Source: Fibrobacter sp. UWB11 (lineage in GTDB: Bacteria; Fibrobacterota; Fibrobacteria; Fibrobacterales; Fibrobacteraceae). From it: DNA of 64,000 bases. The stretch lies in assembly GCF_900143015.1 (NCBI RefSeq), contig NZ_FSRT01000001.1, positions 1,302,001 to 1,366,000 on the forward strand. The letters are read 5' to 3'. A program made the translations under genes and the position numbers. Below the pieces are notes generated by a model that saw only the letters and a list, made by a program, of their open reading frames with translations, made no database searches and was not told the DNA's origin. Position 1 is the stretch's first letter. The number at the start of each line of letters is the position of its first letter. This document shows positions 1 to 7,848 of this stretch, in pieces.

Positions 1-1472
1 CCACTTGCTGCTCCGAGGGCATCGGGTACGCCATGAGCGACTCCCCCACTGGTCCGTGGAATTACAAGGGCGATATCATGCCGCATTCCCCGAAAAGCCG
101 CGGCAACCACCCGGGCATCATCGACTACAAGGGAAAATCTTACGTTTTCGGCCTGAATTACCTGCTGTGGGCGGAATACCAAACAAAAATCGGACAGGCC
201 TACAAGCATGCGGAACGCCGCTCGGTCTCCGTGGCCGAAATGCACTATAATGCCGACGGCACCATCCAGAAAATCGACTTCTGGCCCGAAAATGGCGTGG
301 CGCAAGTGGAAGATTTTGACCCGTACAAGCGTGTTGAAGCTGAAACAATGTCGTGGAGCGAGGGTGTCAAGAGCCGTAACGCCAAGGACGTGGGCAACGT
401 CATCCTCACCAACATCGGCAACGGCGACTACACCAAGATTAGCGGTGTAGAATTCGGCGATGCAGGCGCAGAAAGTTTCTCAGCATCCGTTCTGAACGTC
501 AAGAAAGCGTCGAGCATCACCGTCCGCTTGGACAAGGTGGACGGCGAAATCATCGGCAAGGCGGAATTCTCCGCAGACGGTCTTGTGACAGTTCCGCTTA
601 CAGGCGCTGTCGGCAAGCACGACGTGTTCTTCGTGTTCGCGGGCGATTTCGAAGCAGACTACTGGGAATTCGAGGACAGCAAAACGGCCATTCCGCAGAG
701 CCCCTTCTGCAAGGCTAAACTTACCGACCCCGAAGCTAAATGCGACGTTCCGGTTATAGGCGCAAGCGTCGAAGGCCCCGCCAACTTCATTGACTTCGAA
801 AACTACGACGTGGGCGGTGCCGGCAAGGCTTATTACGACATGGACACCAAGAATCAGGGCGAAGAATACCGCGAAGATCGCGTGGACATCGTAAAAAACG
901 GCGACGGCTTTGCCGTGGGCTACACCCAGAAAGGCGAATGGTTGGAATACACCGTCAATGTGGAAACAAGCGGAACCCTCCCCTTCGAGCTCAGTTACGC
1001 TAGCGGCATGGACAATACAAGTGTGCAGTTATTTATGGACAACGAGCCGATTACCGACACGCTCGCGCTCGCGGGCACTGGTGAATTTGACTCCTACGAG
1101 ACCTTCAAAGGCAAAACCACCAAGGAACTCACCAAGGGCGAGCACGTGTTCAAGGTGGTGATGACGAGCGACTACGTAAACCTCGACTGGATTGCCTTCG
1201 GTAAAGTTGAAGGCGATATTATGGACAAGCGCAATGGCACCACGGGCATCTTGCCGAAATTTGCTTCGGATGCAGCAAACGCTTTCACAAAAAACGCAGG
1301 TGTTTACAAAGTCTTTGACTTGATGGGAAACGAACTCGGCAAAGTCCGCTTAAATGCCGGAGCATCGCTGACAGACATCAAGGCCGGACTGAGGGACGCC
1401 GGTTACCGCAACGGAGCCTACATCATCCGAAACGCAAACGGAAAAACGTTTAGAGTCAGTTTCGGAAAGTAA
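1..1472 (+). CDS. GH43 glycoside hydrolase with CBM-like domains (5' end outside window)
   Basis: The frame is open from base 3, so the gene begins left of the window and only the C-terminal part is seen. The first residues read SEGIGYAMSDSPTGPW, the blade-end motif common in family 43 xylosidases and arabinofuranosidases, followed by the GNHPGIIDY segment. After bases 320-330 comes a first CBM6-like beta domain (VEAETMSWSEG..., to about base 680). A second CBM6/CBM35-like domain follows (about bases 780-1200, with FDSYETFKGK and YVNLDWIAFG). The last about 60 residues (YKVFDLMGNELG... NGAYIIRNANGK) look like a C-terminal sorting tail shared with other secreted proteins here. The role is probably extracellular removal of arabinose or xylose side chains. 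The exact substrate cannot be told because the catalytic Asp and Glu residues lie mostly upstream. A strong terminator follows the stop. Confidence 0.85.
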   Translation, partial: TCCSEGIGYAMSDSPTGPWNYKGDIMPHSPKSRGNHPGIIDYKGKSYVFGLNYLLWAEYQTKIGQAYKHAERRSVSVAEMHYNADGTIQKIDFWPENGVAQVEDFDPYKRVEAETMSWSEGVKSRNAKDVGNVILTNIGNGDYTKISGVEFGDAGAESFSASVLNVKKASSITVRLDKVDGEIIGKAEFSADGLVTVPLTGAVGKHDVFFVFAGDFEADYWEFEDSKTAIPQSPFCKAKLTDPEAKCDVPVIGASVEGPANFIDFENYDVGGAGKAYYDMDTKNQGEEYREDRVDIVKNGDGFAVGYTQKGEWLEYTVNVETSGTLPFELSYASGMDNTSVQLFMDNEPITDTLALAGTGEFDSYETFKGKTTKELTKGEHVFKVVMTSDYVNLDWIAFGKVEGDIMDKRNGTTGILPKFASDAANAFTKNAGVYKVFDLMGNELGKVRLNAGASLTDIKAGLRDAGYRNGAYIIRNANGKTFRVSFGK

Positions 1473-1493
1473 CCCCCTCCCCTTTTAAACAAG

Positions 1494-1520
1494 AATCCTC
1501 CCCCCGCGGAGGATTTTTTT
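1494..1520 (+). terminator. Rho-independent terminator of the GH43 gene
   Basis: An 8-bp perfect stem (AATCCTCC/GGAGGATT) with a 6-base loop is followed by seven T, 22 bp after the stop codon. Confidence 0.85.
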
Positions 1521-1588
1521 ATCTATTCATAAAAACAATATTCTTAATATATTACTTGTAATTTTACTTAAAATATTGTATTTTTAGA

Positions 1589-1843
1589 ATGGAGGTTTTT
1601 CTTACGCCCTGTATTTTGCCAGTTTCCGATTTGCGTAATTACAACGAAGTTCTTCAGAACGTATCCGAAGAATCTCCCGTGTTCCTGACCAAAAACGGTC
1701 GGGGTTGCTATGTTGTCATTGACATTAAAGAATACGAACGGATGGTAGCGGCATTGAAACTCCAAAAGGCTCTTGCCGAGGGAGAACGATCTGCCGAACA
1801 GGGTGGCTGGCTTTCCGCTGCGGATGTGCGAAAGAAATTTTAG
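1589..1843 (+). CDS. Phd/YefM-type antitoxin, orphan
   Basis: This 84-residue protein has the Phd/YefM pattern: ILPVSDLRNYNEVLQNV near the start (DNA-binding N-terminus), VFLTKNGRGCYVVIDIKEYERM in the middle, and an acidic/charged C-terminal arm that would neutralise a toxin. Such antitoxins repress their own promoter and bind a RelE/ParE/Doc toxin normally encoded directly downstream. Here no toxin follows: the next gene is convergent. A truncated ParE/RelE-like fragment on the opposite strand at 2161-2328 may be the lost partner. No clear ribosome binding site precedes the ATG, and GGAGG lies just inside the gene, so the start is uncertain. Confidence 0.8.
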   Translation: MEVFLTPCILPVSDLRNYNEVLQNVSEESPVFLTKNGRGCYVVIDIKEYERMVAALKLQKALAEGERSAEQGGWLSAADVRKKF

Positions 1844-1862
1844 TCCCTATTTTAAGTGATGA

Positions 1863-2096
1863 CTACTGAAGGCTCTTGATGAATTCTGGGGCGAAGTCAA
1901 CTCCGTTCAACCATGTGATTGTGTGCGTTTGCAGGGTAAAATCCTTAAAGGTTTTGATATCTGCAAGTTGCTGCACGATGGGGCGATGATCCGACTTGAT
2001 GACGCTTTCGAAATCAGCGACAAAACGACATCCGTCATTGAATTCGACGGATATCTTGTAATCGCCAATATATTTCGCATCAATCACATGAAGCAT
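1863..2096 (-). CDS. DUF2442 family protein
   Basis: A 77-residue protein with the DUF2442 pattern (MLHVIDAKYIGDYKISVEFNDG..., then a charged middle and WLNGVDFAPEFI near the end). The family's molecular function is not established. It is often found next to small toxin-like or DUF4160 proteins, and some members have been discussed as toxin-antitoxin components. Here it sits directly downstream (same strand) of a truncated ParE/RelE remnant and converges with an orphan Phd antitoxin. No good Shine-Dalgarno sequence is visible before the ATG. Confidence 0.7.
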   Translation of the reverse strand: MLHVIDAKYIGDYKISVEFNDGCRFVADFESVIKSDHRPIVQQLADIKTFKDFTLQTHTITWLNGVDFAPEFIKSLQ

Positions 2097-2160
2097 TGTC
2101 TAGACCAGTGGATCGATATTCTTGTATTCTCCGGTGCTTGAATATAGTTAGTATTAACGA

Positions 2161-2328
2161 CTACTTCGCTTCTTGTCTGTAATAGAAAATGCGTAATATA
2201 TCGACTTCTCGCTTGTCATGATCGACATGATAAAACAGGCGATAATTCTCAATCGGCATTGTGCGTACTTCACGCAAAATCCAAGGTTCTTCTTGACACA
2301 AGGCAAACGCTTCAGGAAAATCGGAGAA
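2161..2328 (-). pseudogene. Truncated RelE/ParE-family toxin remnant
   Basis: Reading the minus strand gives 55 codons ending in TAG whose translation contains ILREVRTMPIENYRLFYHVD and VDILRIFYYRQ. This is the typical C-terminal half of ParE/RelE toxins (beta strands with the conserved RxxxxxNYRxxY...V...I..R pattern). A stop codon (TAA) lies directly upstream in frame at 2329-2331, so the N-terminal half is missing. The fragment abuts the 3' end of the secreted-protein gene at 2332. It is probably a decayed toxin, perhaps once the partner of the Phd antitoxin at 1589-1843, although the two now point at each other. Confidence 0.6.
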
Positions 2329-2331
2329 TTA

Positions 2332-2772
2332 TTATTTCATCTCCCTATAATTTTCCCGAAAATATTCAATTTCCATCAAATAGTTTTTCAATTCAGGAAC
2401 CTGCTTAATCGGAAAAAGTTTTTTTTGGGTATGATCGTAAAAGTCTGAGAAACGGTGAATAAACACATACTGGTTGTCAAACTCCAACAAACCTACAAAG
2501 CGTAGACAAAATGTTTCGTCAACCATTTTTCCCAAATTATCATTAAAAGTGGTTTGACATAAAGAATCAGGGATTTCATATTTATACCACTTTGCTGTAT
2601 AACCACGTTGTTGGACACGATCTTCTCCACGAATAATAGAATCGGCATAAGTTAATGGAGGTTCAAAACAAGCTCGTCCAAACGATCCATAAACTTTATG
2701 ATGAATAAACAGATTGCATTCCGCATATAAGTTTAATGGCAGCAACATCAAAAGGTAAAAGGATATTTTCAT
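2332..2772 (-). CDS. Small secreted protein of unknown function
   Basis: I do not recognise a family. With the ATG at 2770-2772 the product is 146 residues and begins MKISFYLLMLLPLNLYAECN, a clear signal peptide with cleavage after YA. The mature part has several Cys residues, the segment YVFIHRFSDFYDHTQKKLFPI and a charged C-terminus. Another ATG lies 9 bp upstream at 2779-2781. The reading frame runs on upstream into an RHS-protein scrap (2773-2979), so the gene sits where an RHS tip/immunity cassette would lie. A role linked to RHS toxins is only a guess from position. Confidence 0.55.
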   Translation of the reverse strand: MKISFYLLMLLPLNLYAECNLFIHHKVYGSFGRACFEPPLTYADSIIRGEDRVQQRGYTAKWYKYEIPDSLCQTTFNDNLGKMVDETFCLRFVGLLEFDNQYVFIHRFSDFYDHTQKKLFPIKQVPELKNYLMEIEYFRENYREMK

Positions 2773-2979
2773 AAAACTCATTACTTTCGTTTCATCTGCG
2801 TTTCCACTATTACTTGTACGAATTTCAGTTCCTACACCTGTATAATGCGTAGCGCGTTCAACGGACCATTCTGCTGCACCAGTCAACTTGCCAAGCATAG
2901 CCTTTGAAATTCTTCTTCCGTCCCCGTCGTACTTCATCACAAATTTCAAAGAGTCTCCGTCATCCATAGGTGAAATTGT
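2773..2979 (-). pseudogene. RHS-repeat protein fragment
   Basis: The frame upstream of the secreted protein encodes KYDGDGRRISKAMLGK and ATHYTGVGTEIR, which resembles the YD-repeat core of RHS proteins. It is bounded by an in-frame stop at 2980-2982 and runs into the secreted-protein gene without a stop. No full RHS gene is in the window, so this is a displaced scrap of such a gene. Confidence 0.55.
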
Positions 2980-2982
2980 TTA

Positions 2983-3451
2983 CATAAGCACCCTGTCTGA
3001 TTGTTCAAACAGTCATGTACAACATCTTAAATATACATTTTCTGATTCCCAAAAGGAGATGTCGGGGGTGTTAGGGGGTAAAGCCCCTTAGGCGAGCACC
3101 CAACTACATTCGTGACGAAATTAAAAATTTCTACGAATGTGTTAGTTGCATCAGTGGCTGAGCCTTTAGGATAGGAAAGTAAACGGAACTAAAGTTCCGA
3201 GCCACGCAGAGGGGTGACGGAAGATGCGAGGAGATGGCGGCTCAAGGCCGCCATGACGATGCAGCTGCAATCAGGGGGATTCCTCCCCCTCCCCTATTTA
3301 AGACATCACTGGATCCTTCCTCCCAAATGTAGATACGAGAAACAATGGTTCCTATCACCTTCGGCTCCAGGATGACAGGGTCATCAGGATGACGTCGTGG
3401 GGCGTTCTTTTTTGAAACAACCCTATTTTCGCCTGATTTCCGCCTAAAAAA
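2983..3451. other. Noncoding region with several short palindromes
   Basis: No credible gene is seen here. The stretch holds G-rich runs (about 3060-3090 and 3275-3300), a perfect palindrome GGAACTAAAGTTCC (3185-3198), and an 8-bp perfect hairpin ATGGCGGC-TCAAG-GCCGCCAT (3234-3254). At 3309-3378 there is a broken copy of the ggatcc...aggatgac interspersed repeat found elsewhere in the window. It looks like a site where mobile or repeated DNA has accumulated. Confidence 0.6.
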
Positions 3452-3483
3452 CGTTTCAGAACGAAACGAAAAGGGCGCTTTTC
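3452..3483. promoter_or_regulatory. Two adjacent inverted repeats upstream of the dnaK promoter
   Basis: CGTTTC-N5-GAAACG (3452-3468) and GAAAAG-GGCG-CTTTTC (3468-3483) are both perfect 6-bp inverted repeats. They share one base and end 5 bp before the sigma-54-like promoter. They may be regulator-binding sites. They do not match the CIRCE element of HrcA (TTAGCACTC-N9-GAGTGCTAA). Confidence 0.45.
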
Positions 3484-3487
3484 GGGA

Positions 3488-3505
3488 TTGGCACGGCTTT
3501 TGCTA
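3488..3505 (+). promoter_or_regulatory. Sigma-54 (-24/-12) promoter of dnaK
   Basis: The sequence TTGGCACGGCTTTTGCTA matches the sigma-54 consensus TGGCAC-N5-TTGCW exactly, with GG and GC separated by the required 10 bases. Transcription would start near 3515, about 65 bp before the dnaK ATG. Sigma-54 promoters need an AAA+ activator, so expression of the chaperone would depend on such a protein. None is encoded nearby. Confidence 0.7.
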
Positions 3506-3579
3506 ATGTATCGGCGAAAAAAACTCCCCACTCAAACAAAAACACTGGGGATCAAGAATTTAAAATAGGAGATAAAATC

Positions 3580-5481
3580 ATGGGTAAGATTATTGGTATT
3601 GACTTGGGTACGACAAACAGCTGCGTTGCCGTGATGGAAGGTGGCAAGCCGGTCGTCATCGCCAATGCAGAAGGTTTCCGCACCACGCCGTCTATTGTCG
3701 CTTTCGGCAAGAACGGTGAACGTCTCGTGGGTCACGTTGCAAAGCGCCAGGCAATCACGAACCCGGAAAAGACGATTTATTCTATCAAGCGTTTCATGGG
3801 TCGTACGGCTGGCGAATGCTCCGCTGCCGAAAAGAACATGCCGTACAAGCTCGTCGGTACGGGTTCCGACCCGGTGCGCGTGCAGGTGGACGACAAGCAG
3901 TTTGCTCCTCCCGAGATTTCGGCCATGGTTCTCCAGACCATGAAGAAGATTGCCGAAGACTACCTCGGCCAGCCGGTGACGCAGGCCGTGATTACGGTTC
4001 CCGCCTACTTTAACGACTCCCAGCGTCAGGCTACGAAGGATGCCGGCAAGATTGCTGGCCTCGAAGTGCTGCGTATCGTGAACGAACCGACGGCAGCAGC
4101 CCTCGCCTATGGTCTTGACTCCAAGAAGAGCGAAAAGGTCGCCGTGTATGACCTCGGTGGCGGTACGTTCGATATCTCTATCCTCGAAATCGACGACGGC
4201 ATGTTCAGCGTGAAGGCCACCAACGGCGATACGATGCTCGGCGGTGACAACTTCGACGAAGTCATCATCGACTGGATCAACGACGAGTTCAAGAAGGACA
4301 ATCCGGGCATCGACCTGAAGAAGGACAAGATGGCCCTGCAGCGTTTGAAAGACGCCGCGGAAAAGGCGAAGATCGACCTTTCTGCCACGACTTCTACGAA
4401 CATCAACCTCCCCTTCATCACTGCCGACGCCTCGGGTCCGAAACACTTGGACCTTACGCTCAGCCGTGCAAAGTTTGACCAGCTGACCGCCCACCTGGTG
4501 GAACGCTCCATGGAACCCTGCCGCAAGGCTATCAAGGACTCCGGTCTTTCTTTGAGCGAAATCGACGAAGTGATCCTGGTCGGTGGTTCTACCCGTATTC
4601 CGGCCGTGCAGGAAGCCGTGAAGAAGTTCTTCGGCAAGGAACCGAACAAGACTGTGAACCCGGACGAAGTGGTGGCTATCGGTGCCGCCGTCCAGGGTGC
4701 CGTGCTTAGCGGCGACTCCTCCGTGAAGGACGTGTTGCTCCTCGACGTGACCCCGCTTTCTCTGGGTATCGAAACTCTCGGTGGCGTGATGACCAAGCTC
4801 ATCGACCGTAACACCACGATTCCGACCAAGAAGAGCCAGGTGTTCTCTACCGCCGAAGACAACCAGCCTGCCGTGACGATTCACGTGCTCCAGGGCGAAC
4901 GCGAATTTGCCCGCGACAACCGTACGCTTGGCAAGTTCGACCTGACCGACCTCCCGAAGAAGCCGCGTGGCGTGCCGCAGATCGAAGTGACCTTCGATAT
5001 CGACGCTAACGGCATTGTGCACGTGTCTGCCAAGGACAAGGAAACAGGCAAGGAACAGTCCATCAAGATTACTTCTTCCAGCGGCTTGTCTGAAGACGAA
5101 ATCAACAAGATGGTGAAGGATGCCGAAGCCAACGCTGCCAAGGACAAGGAACAGCGCGAACTGGTGGACATCAAGAACCAGGCCGAACAGATGGCTTACC
5201 AGGCCGAAGGCCAGCTCAAGGAATTTGGCGACAAGTTGCCGGCCGACACCAAGAGCCAGCTGCAGGCTGCCATCGACGACATCAAGGCCAAGAAGGACAA
5301 CGGCACCAAGGAAGAGATCAAGGCCGCTATGGACAAGCTCCAGGGCATGATCAGCTCCATGGCTCAGGCCGCCGGTGCAAACCAGGCCCAGCCGGGTCCG
5401 CAGCCGGGTGCTTCTGAACAGCCGAAGAACGACAAGAAGGGCGACGGTCCGGAAGTCGTCGACGCGGAAGTGGTTGACTAA
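3580..5481 (+). CDS. dnaK: Chaperone DnaK (Hsp70)
   Basis: This 633-residue protein has the full Hsp70 layout. The ATPase domain (about residues 1-380) shows [17 protein letters not shown] at the start, [17 protein letters not shown] in the middle and [12 protein letters not shown] near 330. The substrate-binding domain (about 390-500) and helical lid follow, and the end is the acidic EVVDAEVVD. It binds exposed hydrophobic segments of unfolded proteins in the cytoplasm, working with DnaJ (next gene) and GrpE (not in the window). The start has a good AGGAG ribosome binding site (TAGGAGATAAAATC then ATG). The promoter is of sigma-54 type, not the usual CIRCE or heat-shock-sigma type. Confidence 0.98.
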   Translation: MGKIIGIDLGTTNSCVAVMEGGKPVVIANAEGFRTTPSIVAFGKNGERLVGHVAKRQAITNPEKTIYSIKRFMGRTAGECSAAEKNMPYKLVGTGSDPVRVQVDDKQFAPPEISAMVLQTMKKIAEDYLGQPVTQAVITVPAYFNDSQRQATKDAGKIAGLEVLRIVNEPTAAALAYGLDSKKSEKVAVYDLGGGTFDISILEIDDGMFSVKATNGDTMLGGDNFDEVIIDWINDEFKKDNPGIDLKKDKMALQRLKDAAEKAKIDLSATTSTNINLPFITADASGPKHLDLTLSRAKFDQLTAHLVERSMEPCRKAIKDSGLSLSEIDEVILVGGSTRIPAVQEAVKKFFGKEPNKTVNPDEVVAIGAAVQGAVLSGDSSVKDVLLLDVTPLSLGIETLGGVMTKLIDRNTTIPTKKSQVFSTAEDNQPAVTIHVLQGEREFARDNRTLGKFDLTDLPKKPRGVPQIEVTFDIDANGIVHVSAKDKETGKEQSIKITSSSGLSEDEINKMVKDAEANAAKDKEQRELVDIKNQAEQMAYQAEGQLKEFGDKLPADTKSQLQAAIDDIKAKKDNGTKEEIKAAMDKLQGMISSMAQAAGANQAQPGPQPGASEQPKNDKKGDGPEVVDAEVVD

Positions 5482-5532
5482 TTAAGCGTACGGCAGGTAA
5501 TCGGTGTGTCGCCGGTTATCGGCCTCATACAG

Positions 5533-5568
5533 AAAGGATTGGCTCTCTTTTAGGGAGCAATCCTTTTT
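5533..5568 (+). terminator. Hairpin between dnaK and dnaJ
   Basis: AAAGGATTG...CAATCCTTTTT with inner GCTCTC/GGGAGC pairing forms a long hairpin followed by only five T. It probably ends or attenuates dnaK transcription, lowering dnaJ relative to dnaK. It ends 23 bp before the dnaJ start. Confidence 0.65.
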
Positions 5569-5591
5569 GCGTAAAATGAGCGAGCGCAAAA

Positions 5592-6737
5592 ATGGCTGAA
5601 AAAAGAGATTATTACGAAGTTCTAGGCGTCGGCAAGGACGCGAGTGCTGACGAGATCAAGCACGCCTACAAGAAACTTGCCATCAAGTACCACCCGGACA
5701 AGAACCCGGGCGACAAGGAAGCCGAAGAGAAGTTCAAGGAGGCTGCCGAGGCCTACGACGTGCTCAGCAACCCCGAGAAGCGTAAGCAGTATGACCAGTT
5801 CGGCTTCAACGCCCCTGGTGGCGGCTTTGGTGGCGGCGGATTCGGCGGCCAGGGATTCTCGGTCGAGGATATCTTTGCGAACTTCGGCGATATTTTCGGT
5901 GGCGGATTCGGTGGTTTTGGCGGCGGTGGCCGCAGGAGCTCACGCAAGGCCGGGCCTCCCCGCGGGAACGACTTGCAGATCAAGGTGGCGCTCAGCTACA
6001 AGGAAATCTTCGAAGGCTGCACCAAGAAGGTTCGCCTGAAACGCTACACGCCTTGTACGGAATGTAACGGTAAGGGTGGCCAGGACATCAAGGAATGCAG
6101 CACCTGTCATGGAACGGGTCGTGTGCGCCGCTCTACAGGCGGATTTTTCCAGATGATTACCGAGAGCGCCTGCCCCACCTGTAACGGTACGGGTGAAGTT
6201 ATCGCGAAACCGTGTAGCAACTGCCATGGCGAAGGCCGTGTGCAGGAAACGGAAGAGATTTCCATCAAGATTCCGGCGGGCGTTGCCGAGGGCCAGTACC
6301 TGAACCTGCGTGGCGAAGGCAACTGCGGGCCTCGCGGCGGTGCCTGCGGCGACTTGCTGGCGGTCATTGCCGAAAAGCCCGACGACTTCTACACCCGCGA
6401 AGGCGACGATTTACACTGCGAAATCAAGGTGCCGGTCCACAAGCTGGTCCTTGGCGGTACGCAACGAATTCCGACGCTGGACGGTGGCGAAGTGAAGATC
6501 AAGATTGCGGCCGGCACTCAGGCTGGCAGCGTTCTCCGTCTGCGCGATCAGGGCTTGTGGCCTCTCAAGAAACAGGGCGACCGTGGAAGTCTCTACGTGC
6601 AAATTGGCGTCGACATTCCGAAAGACCTCTCTCGTGAAGAGAAAGATCTTTATCAGAAGCTTGCGGATCTCCGTCATGACAAGGAAACAGCTCAAGAAGA
6701 ATCCTTCCTCGAAAAGATGAAGAATCTTTTTAAGTAA
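5592..6737 (+). CDS. dnaJ: Chaperone DnaJ (Hsp40)
   Basis: The 381-residue product is a type I J-protein. It has a J domain (residues about 4-70) with the catalytic HPD in KYHPDKNPG, then a Gly/Phe-rich linker (about 75-115). A zinc-binding region follows with four CxxCxGxG repeats ([32 protein letters not shown]), and then the C-terminal client-binding domains. It delivers clients to DnaK and stimulates its ATPase. It lies 110 bp downstream of dnaK, separated by a hairpin, so it may be made by read-through or from its own weak promoter. Confidence 0.97.
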   Translation: MAEKRDYYEVLGVGKDASADEIKHAYKKLAIKYHPDKNPGDKEAEEKFKEAAEAYDVLSNPEKRKQYDQFGFNAPGGGFGGGGFGGQGFSVEDIFANFGDIFGGGFGGFGGGGRRSSRKAGPPRGNDLQIKVALSYKEIFEGCTKKVRLKRYTPCTECNGKGGQDIKECSTCHGTGRVRRSTGGFFQMITESACPTCNGTGEVIAKPCSNCHGEGRVQETEEISIKIPAGVAEGQYLNLRGEGNCGPRGGACGDLLAVIAEKPDDFYTREGDDLHCEIKVPVHKLVLGGTQRIPTLDGGEVKIKIAAGTQAGSVLRLRDQGLWPLKKQGDRGSLYVQIGVDIPKDLSREEKDLYQKLADLRHDKETAQEESFLEKMKNLFK

Positions 6738-6745
6738 GTTTTTGT

Positions 6746-6771
6746 GTCATCCTGAGCGAAGTCGAAGGATC
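6746..6771. repeat. Interspersed repeat, type A (GTCATCCTGAGCGAAG form)
   Basis: Bases GTCATCCTGAGCGAAGTCGA followed by AGGATC, 9 bp after the dnaJ stop. Related copies lie at 34141-34186, 43538-43572, 45293-45328 and 58063-58108. Confidence 0.6.
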
Positions 6772-6782
6772 AAAAAAAATTT

Positions 6783-6812
6783 CCCGAACGATCAAATCGT
6801 TCGGGGTTTTTG
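6783..6812. terminator. Bidirectional terminator between dnaJ and the convergent lipoprotein gene
   Basis: A perfect 10-bp stem (CCCGAACGAT/ATCGTTCGGG) with a 3-base loop is followed by GTTTTTG on the plus strand. On the minus strand it is followed by AAATTTTTTTT. It can serve dnaJ and the gene at 6813-7157. Confidence 0.85.
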
Positions 6813-7157
6813 TTATTCCAATTCTTCTAAATTTTCCAAAACTTCATCTAAAGCATCTCCATTAGTAATTGTAGGAAGACGAACGATACCGCCTAAAGGG
6901 CCTGGATTCCAGTCGACGGAATCTTGGATTGAAGTTGAATCTGCGTCGGTTGTCGGAACGGCAATTGTAGTCGAATCCATTGGCTCCGCAATTTTTTTCA
7001 CACTGATTTCAGGAGATTTTTCTTCTACCTTAGGCTGCGTTGATGCACATGATGACATGACAAGTGCAGCGGACACGCCGAGAAGCGTTGCCATTCGCAT
7101 CTTGGTTTCCGGGCGCAGCTCTACCCCATTTTTAACTTTGCGTTTTTCTATAATCAT
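6813..7157 (-). CDS. Small lipoprotein, function unknown
   Basis: A 114-residue product with a hydrophobic segment ATLLGVSAALVMSSC ending in a lipobox-like MSSC, so it is probably lipidated on Cys and held in an envelope membrane. The mature part is acidic, low in complexity, and rich in Thr/Ser/Asp, with no recognisable domain. If the first ATG is used the positively charged n-region is about 21 residues long. A later ATG (MRMATLL) gives a more usual short signal. It is convergent with dnaJ and shares its terminator. Confidence 0.6.
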   Translation of the reverse strand: MIIEKRKVKNGVELRPETKMRMATLLGVSAALVMSSCASTQPKVEEKSPEISVKKIAEPMDSTTIAVPTTDADSTSIQDSVDWNPGPLGGIVRLPTITNGDALDEVLENLEELE

Positions 7158-7245
7158 TTCTTTTAATATACATTTTTCAAAAAAACAGGTGACAGTTTTT
7201 CACCCTTCAAGTGTTTCAATTAATGAAAAGTATTTTGGAGGCCAC

Positions 7246-7833
7246 ATGAAAAAATTCGTCATTTTAAACGCAAGCCCACGTCCCAACAGCAATATCAGCC
7301 AAATGTTGAATGTTATGCGCAACGAGCTGTTGGCAAGCGGAGATATCGTGAACTATGTCGATGTTTGCAAATTACAATTCCGCCCTTGCGTAGGTTGTAT
7401 GAAATGCCGAAACGCCCACGATTGCGTAATGCCCGAAGATGACGCCAAAGTCATTTTGCGATTGGTGCAGCAATGTGATGGACTGATTGTGGGGTCGCCC
7501 TGTTATTGGGGCAACATGACGGGTCAACTCAAAACGTTATTCGATAGGTGGGTCTATGGTTTAATGGATCATAGCGAACAAGGCGTGCCTCGCCCTCTGT
7601 TAAACGGCAAAAAGGCAATTCTCGTAACGACATGCTCCACACGTTGGCCATTCAATTTGATATTCAAGCAATCGTTAGGAACAGTGCGCGCGCTCAAAGA
7701 AGTCCTTTGCTGGAGCGGATTCAAGATTAGTGGCGTGATTCAAAAAAGCGGCACACTCAATGGCGAAGGCATATCTTCACGAGAAAATGCAAAATGCCGT
7801 AAAATTGCAAGCAAATTACATTGCGCCGCTTAG
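7246..7833 (+). CDS. NADPH-dependent FMN reductase-like (flavodoxin-fold) protein
   Basis: The 195-residue product begins MKKFVILNASPRPNSNISQM, the phosphate-binding loop (SPRxxSN) of FMN reductases. It continues with CVGCMKC and a GLIVGSPCYWGNMTGQLKTLFDR segment typical of the iron-sulfur flavoprotein/NADPH-dependent FMN reductase family. The two Cys of CVGCMKC, with a further Cys in HDCVMP, could be redox active or bind metal. It acts in the cytoplasm; the physiological substrate is unknown. The ATG at 7246 has TTGGAGG 4 bp upstream. The frame is open further upstream but that part is noncoding. It converges with the GH30 gene with a 15-bp gap. Confidence 0.85.
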   Translation: MKKFVILNASPRPNSNISQMLNVMRNELLASGDIVNYVDVCKLQFRPCVGCMKCRNAHDCVMPEDDAKVILRLVQQCDGLIVGSPCYWGNMTGQLKTLFDRWVYGLMDHSEQGVPRPLLNGKKAILVTTCSTRWPFNLIFKQSLGTVRALKEVLCWSGFKISGVIQKSGTLNGEGISSRENAKCRKIASKLHCAA

Positions 7834-7848
7834 TTTAAATTCAAAAGC

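Noticed and set aside
3532-5022. Long open frame opposite dnaK (496 codons)
   Set aside because: It is a shadow of the strongly codon-biased dnaK gene on the other strand, rich in His/Arg/Val as such shadows are, with no domain.
6742-7245. Extended N-terminus of the flavodoxin-fold gene
   Set aside because: The frame is open but runs through a repeat, a terminator and the antisense of a lipoprotein gene; the ATG at 7246 with TTGGAGG gives the normal family start.
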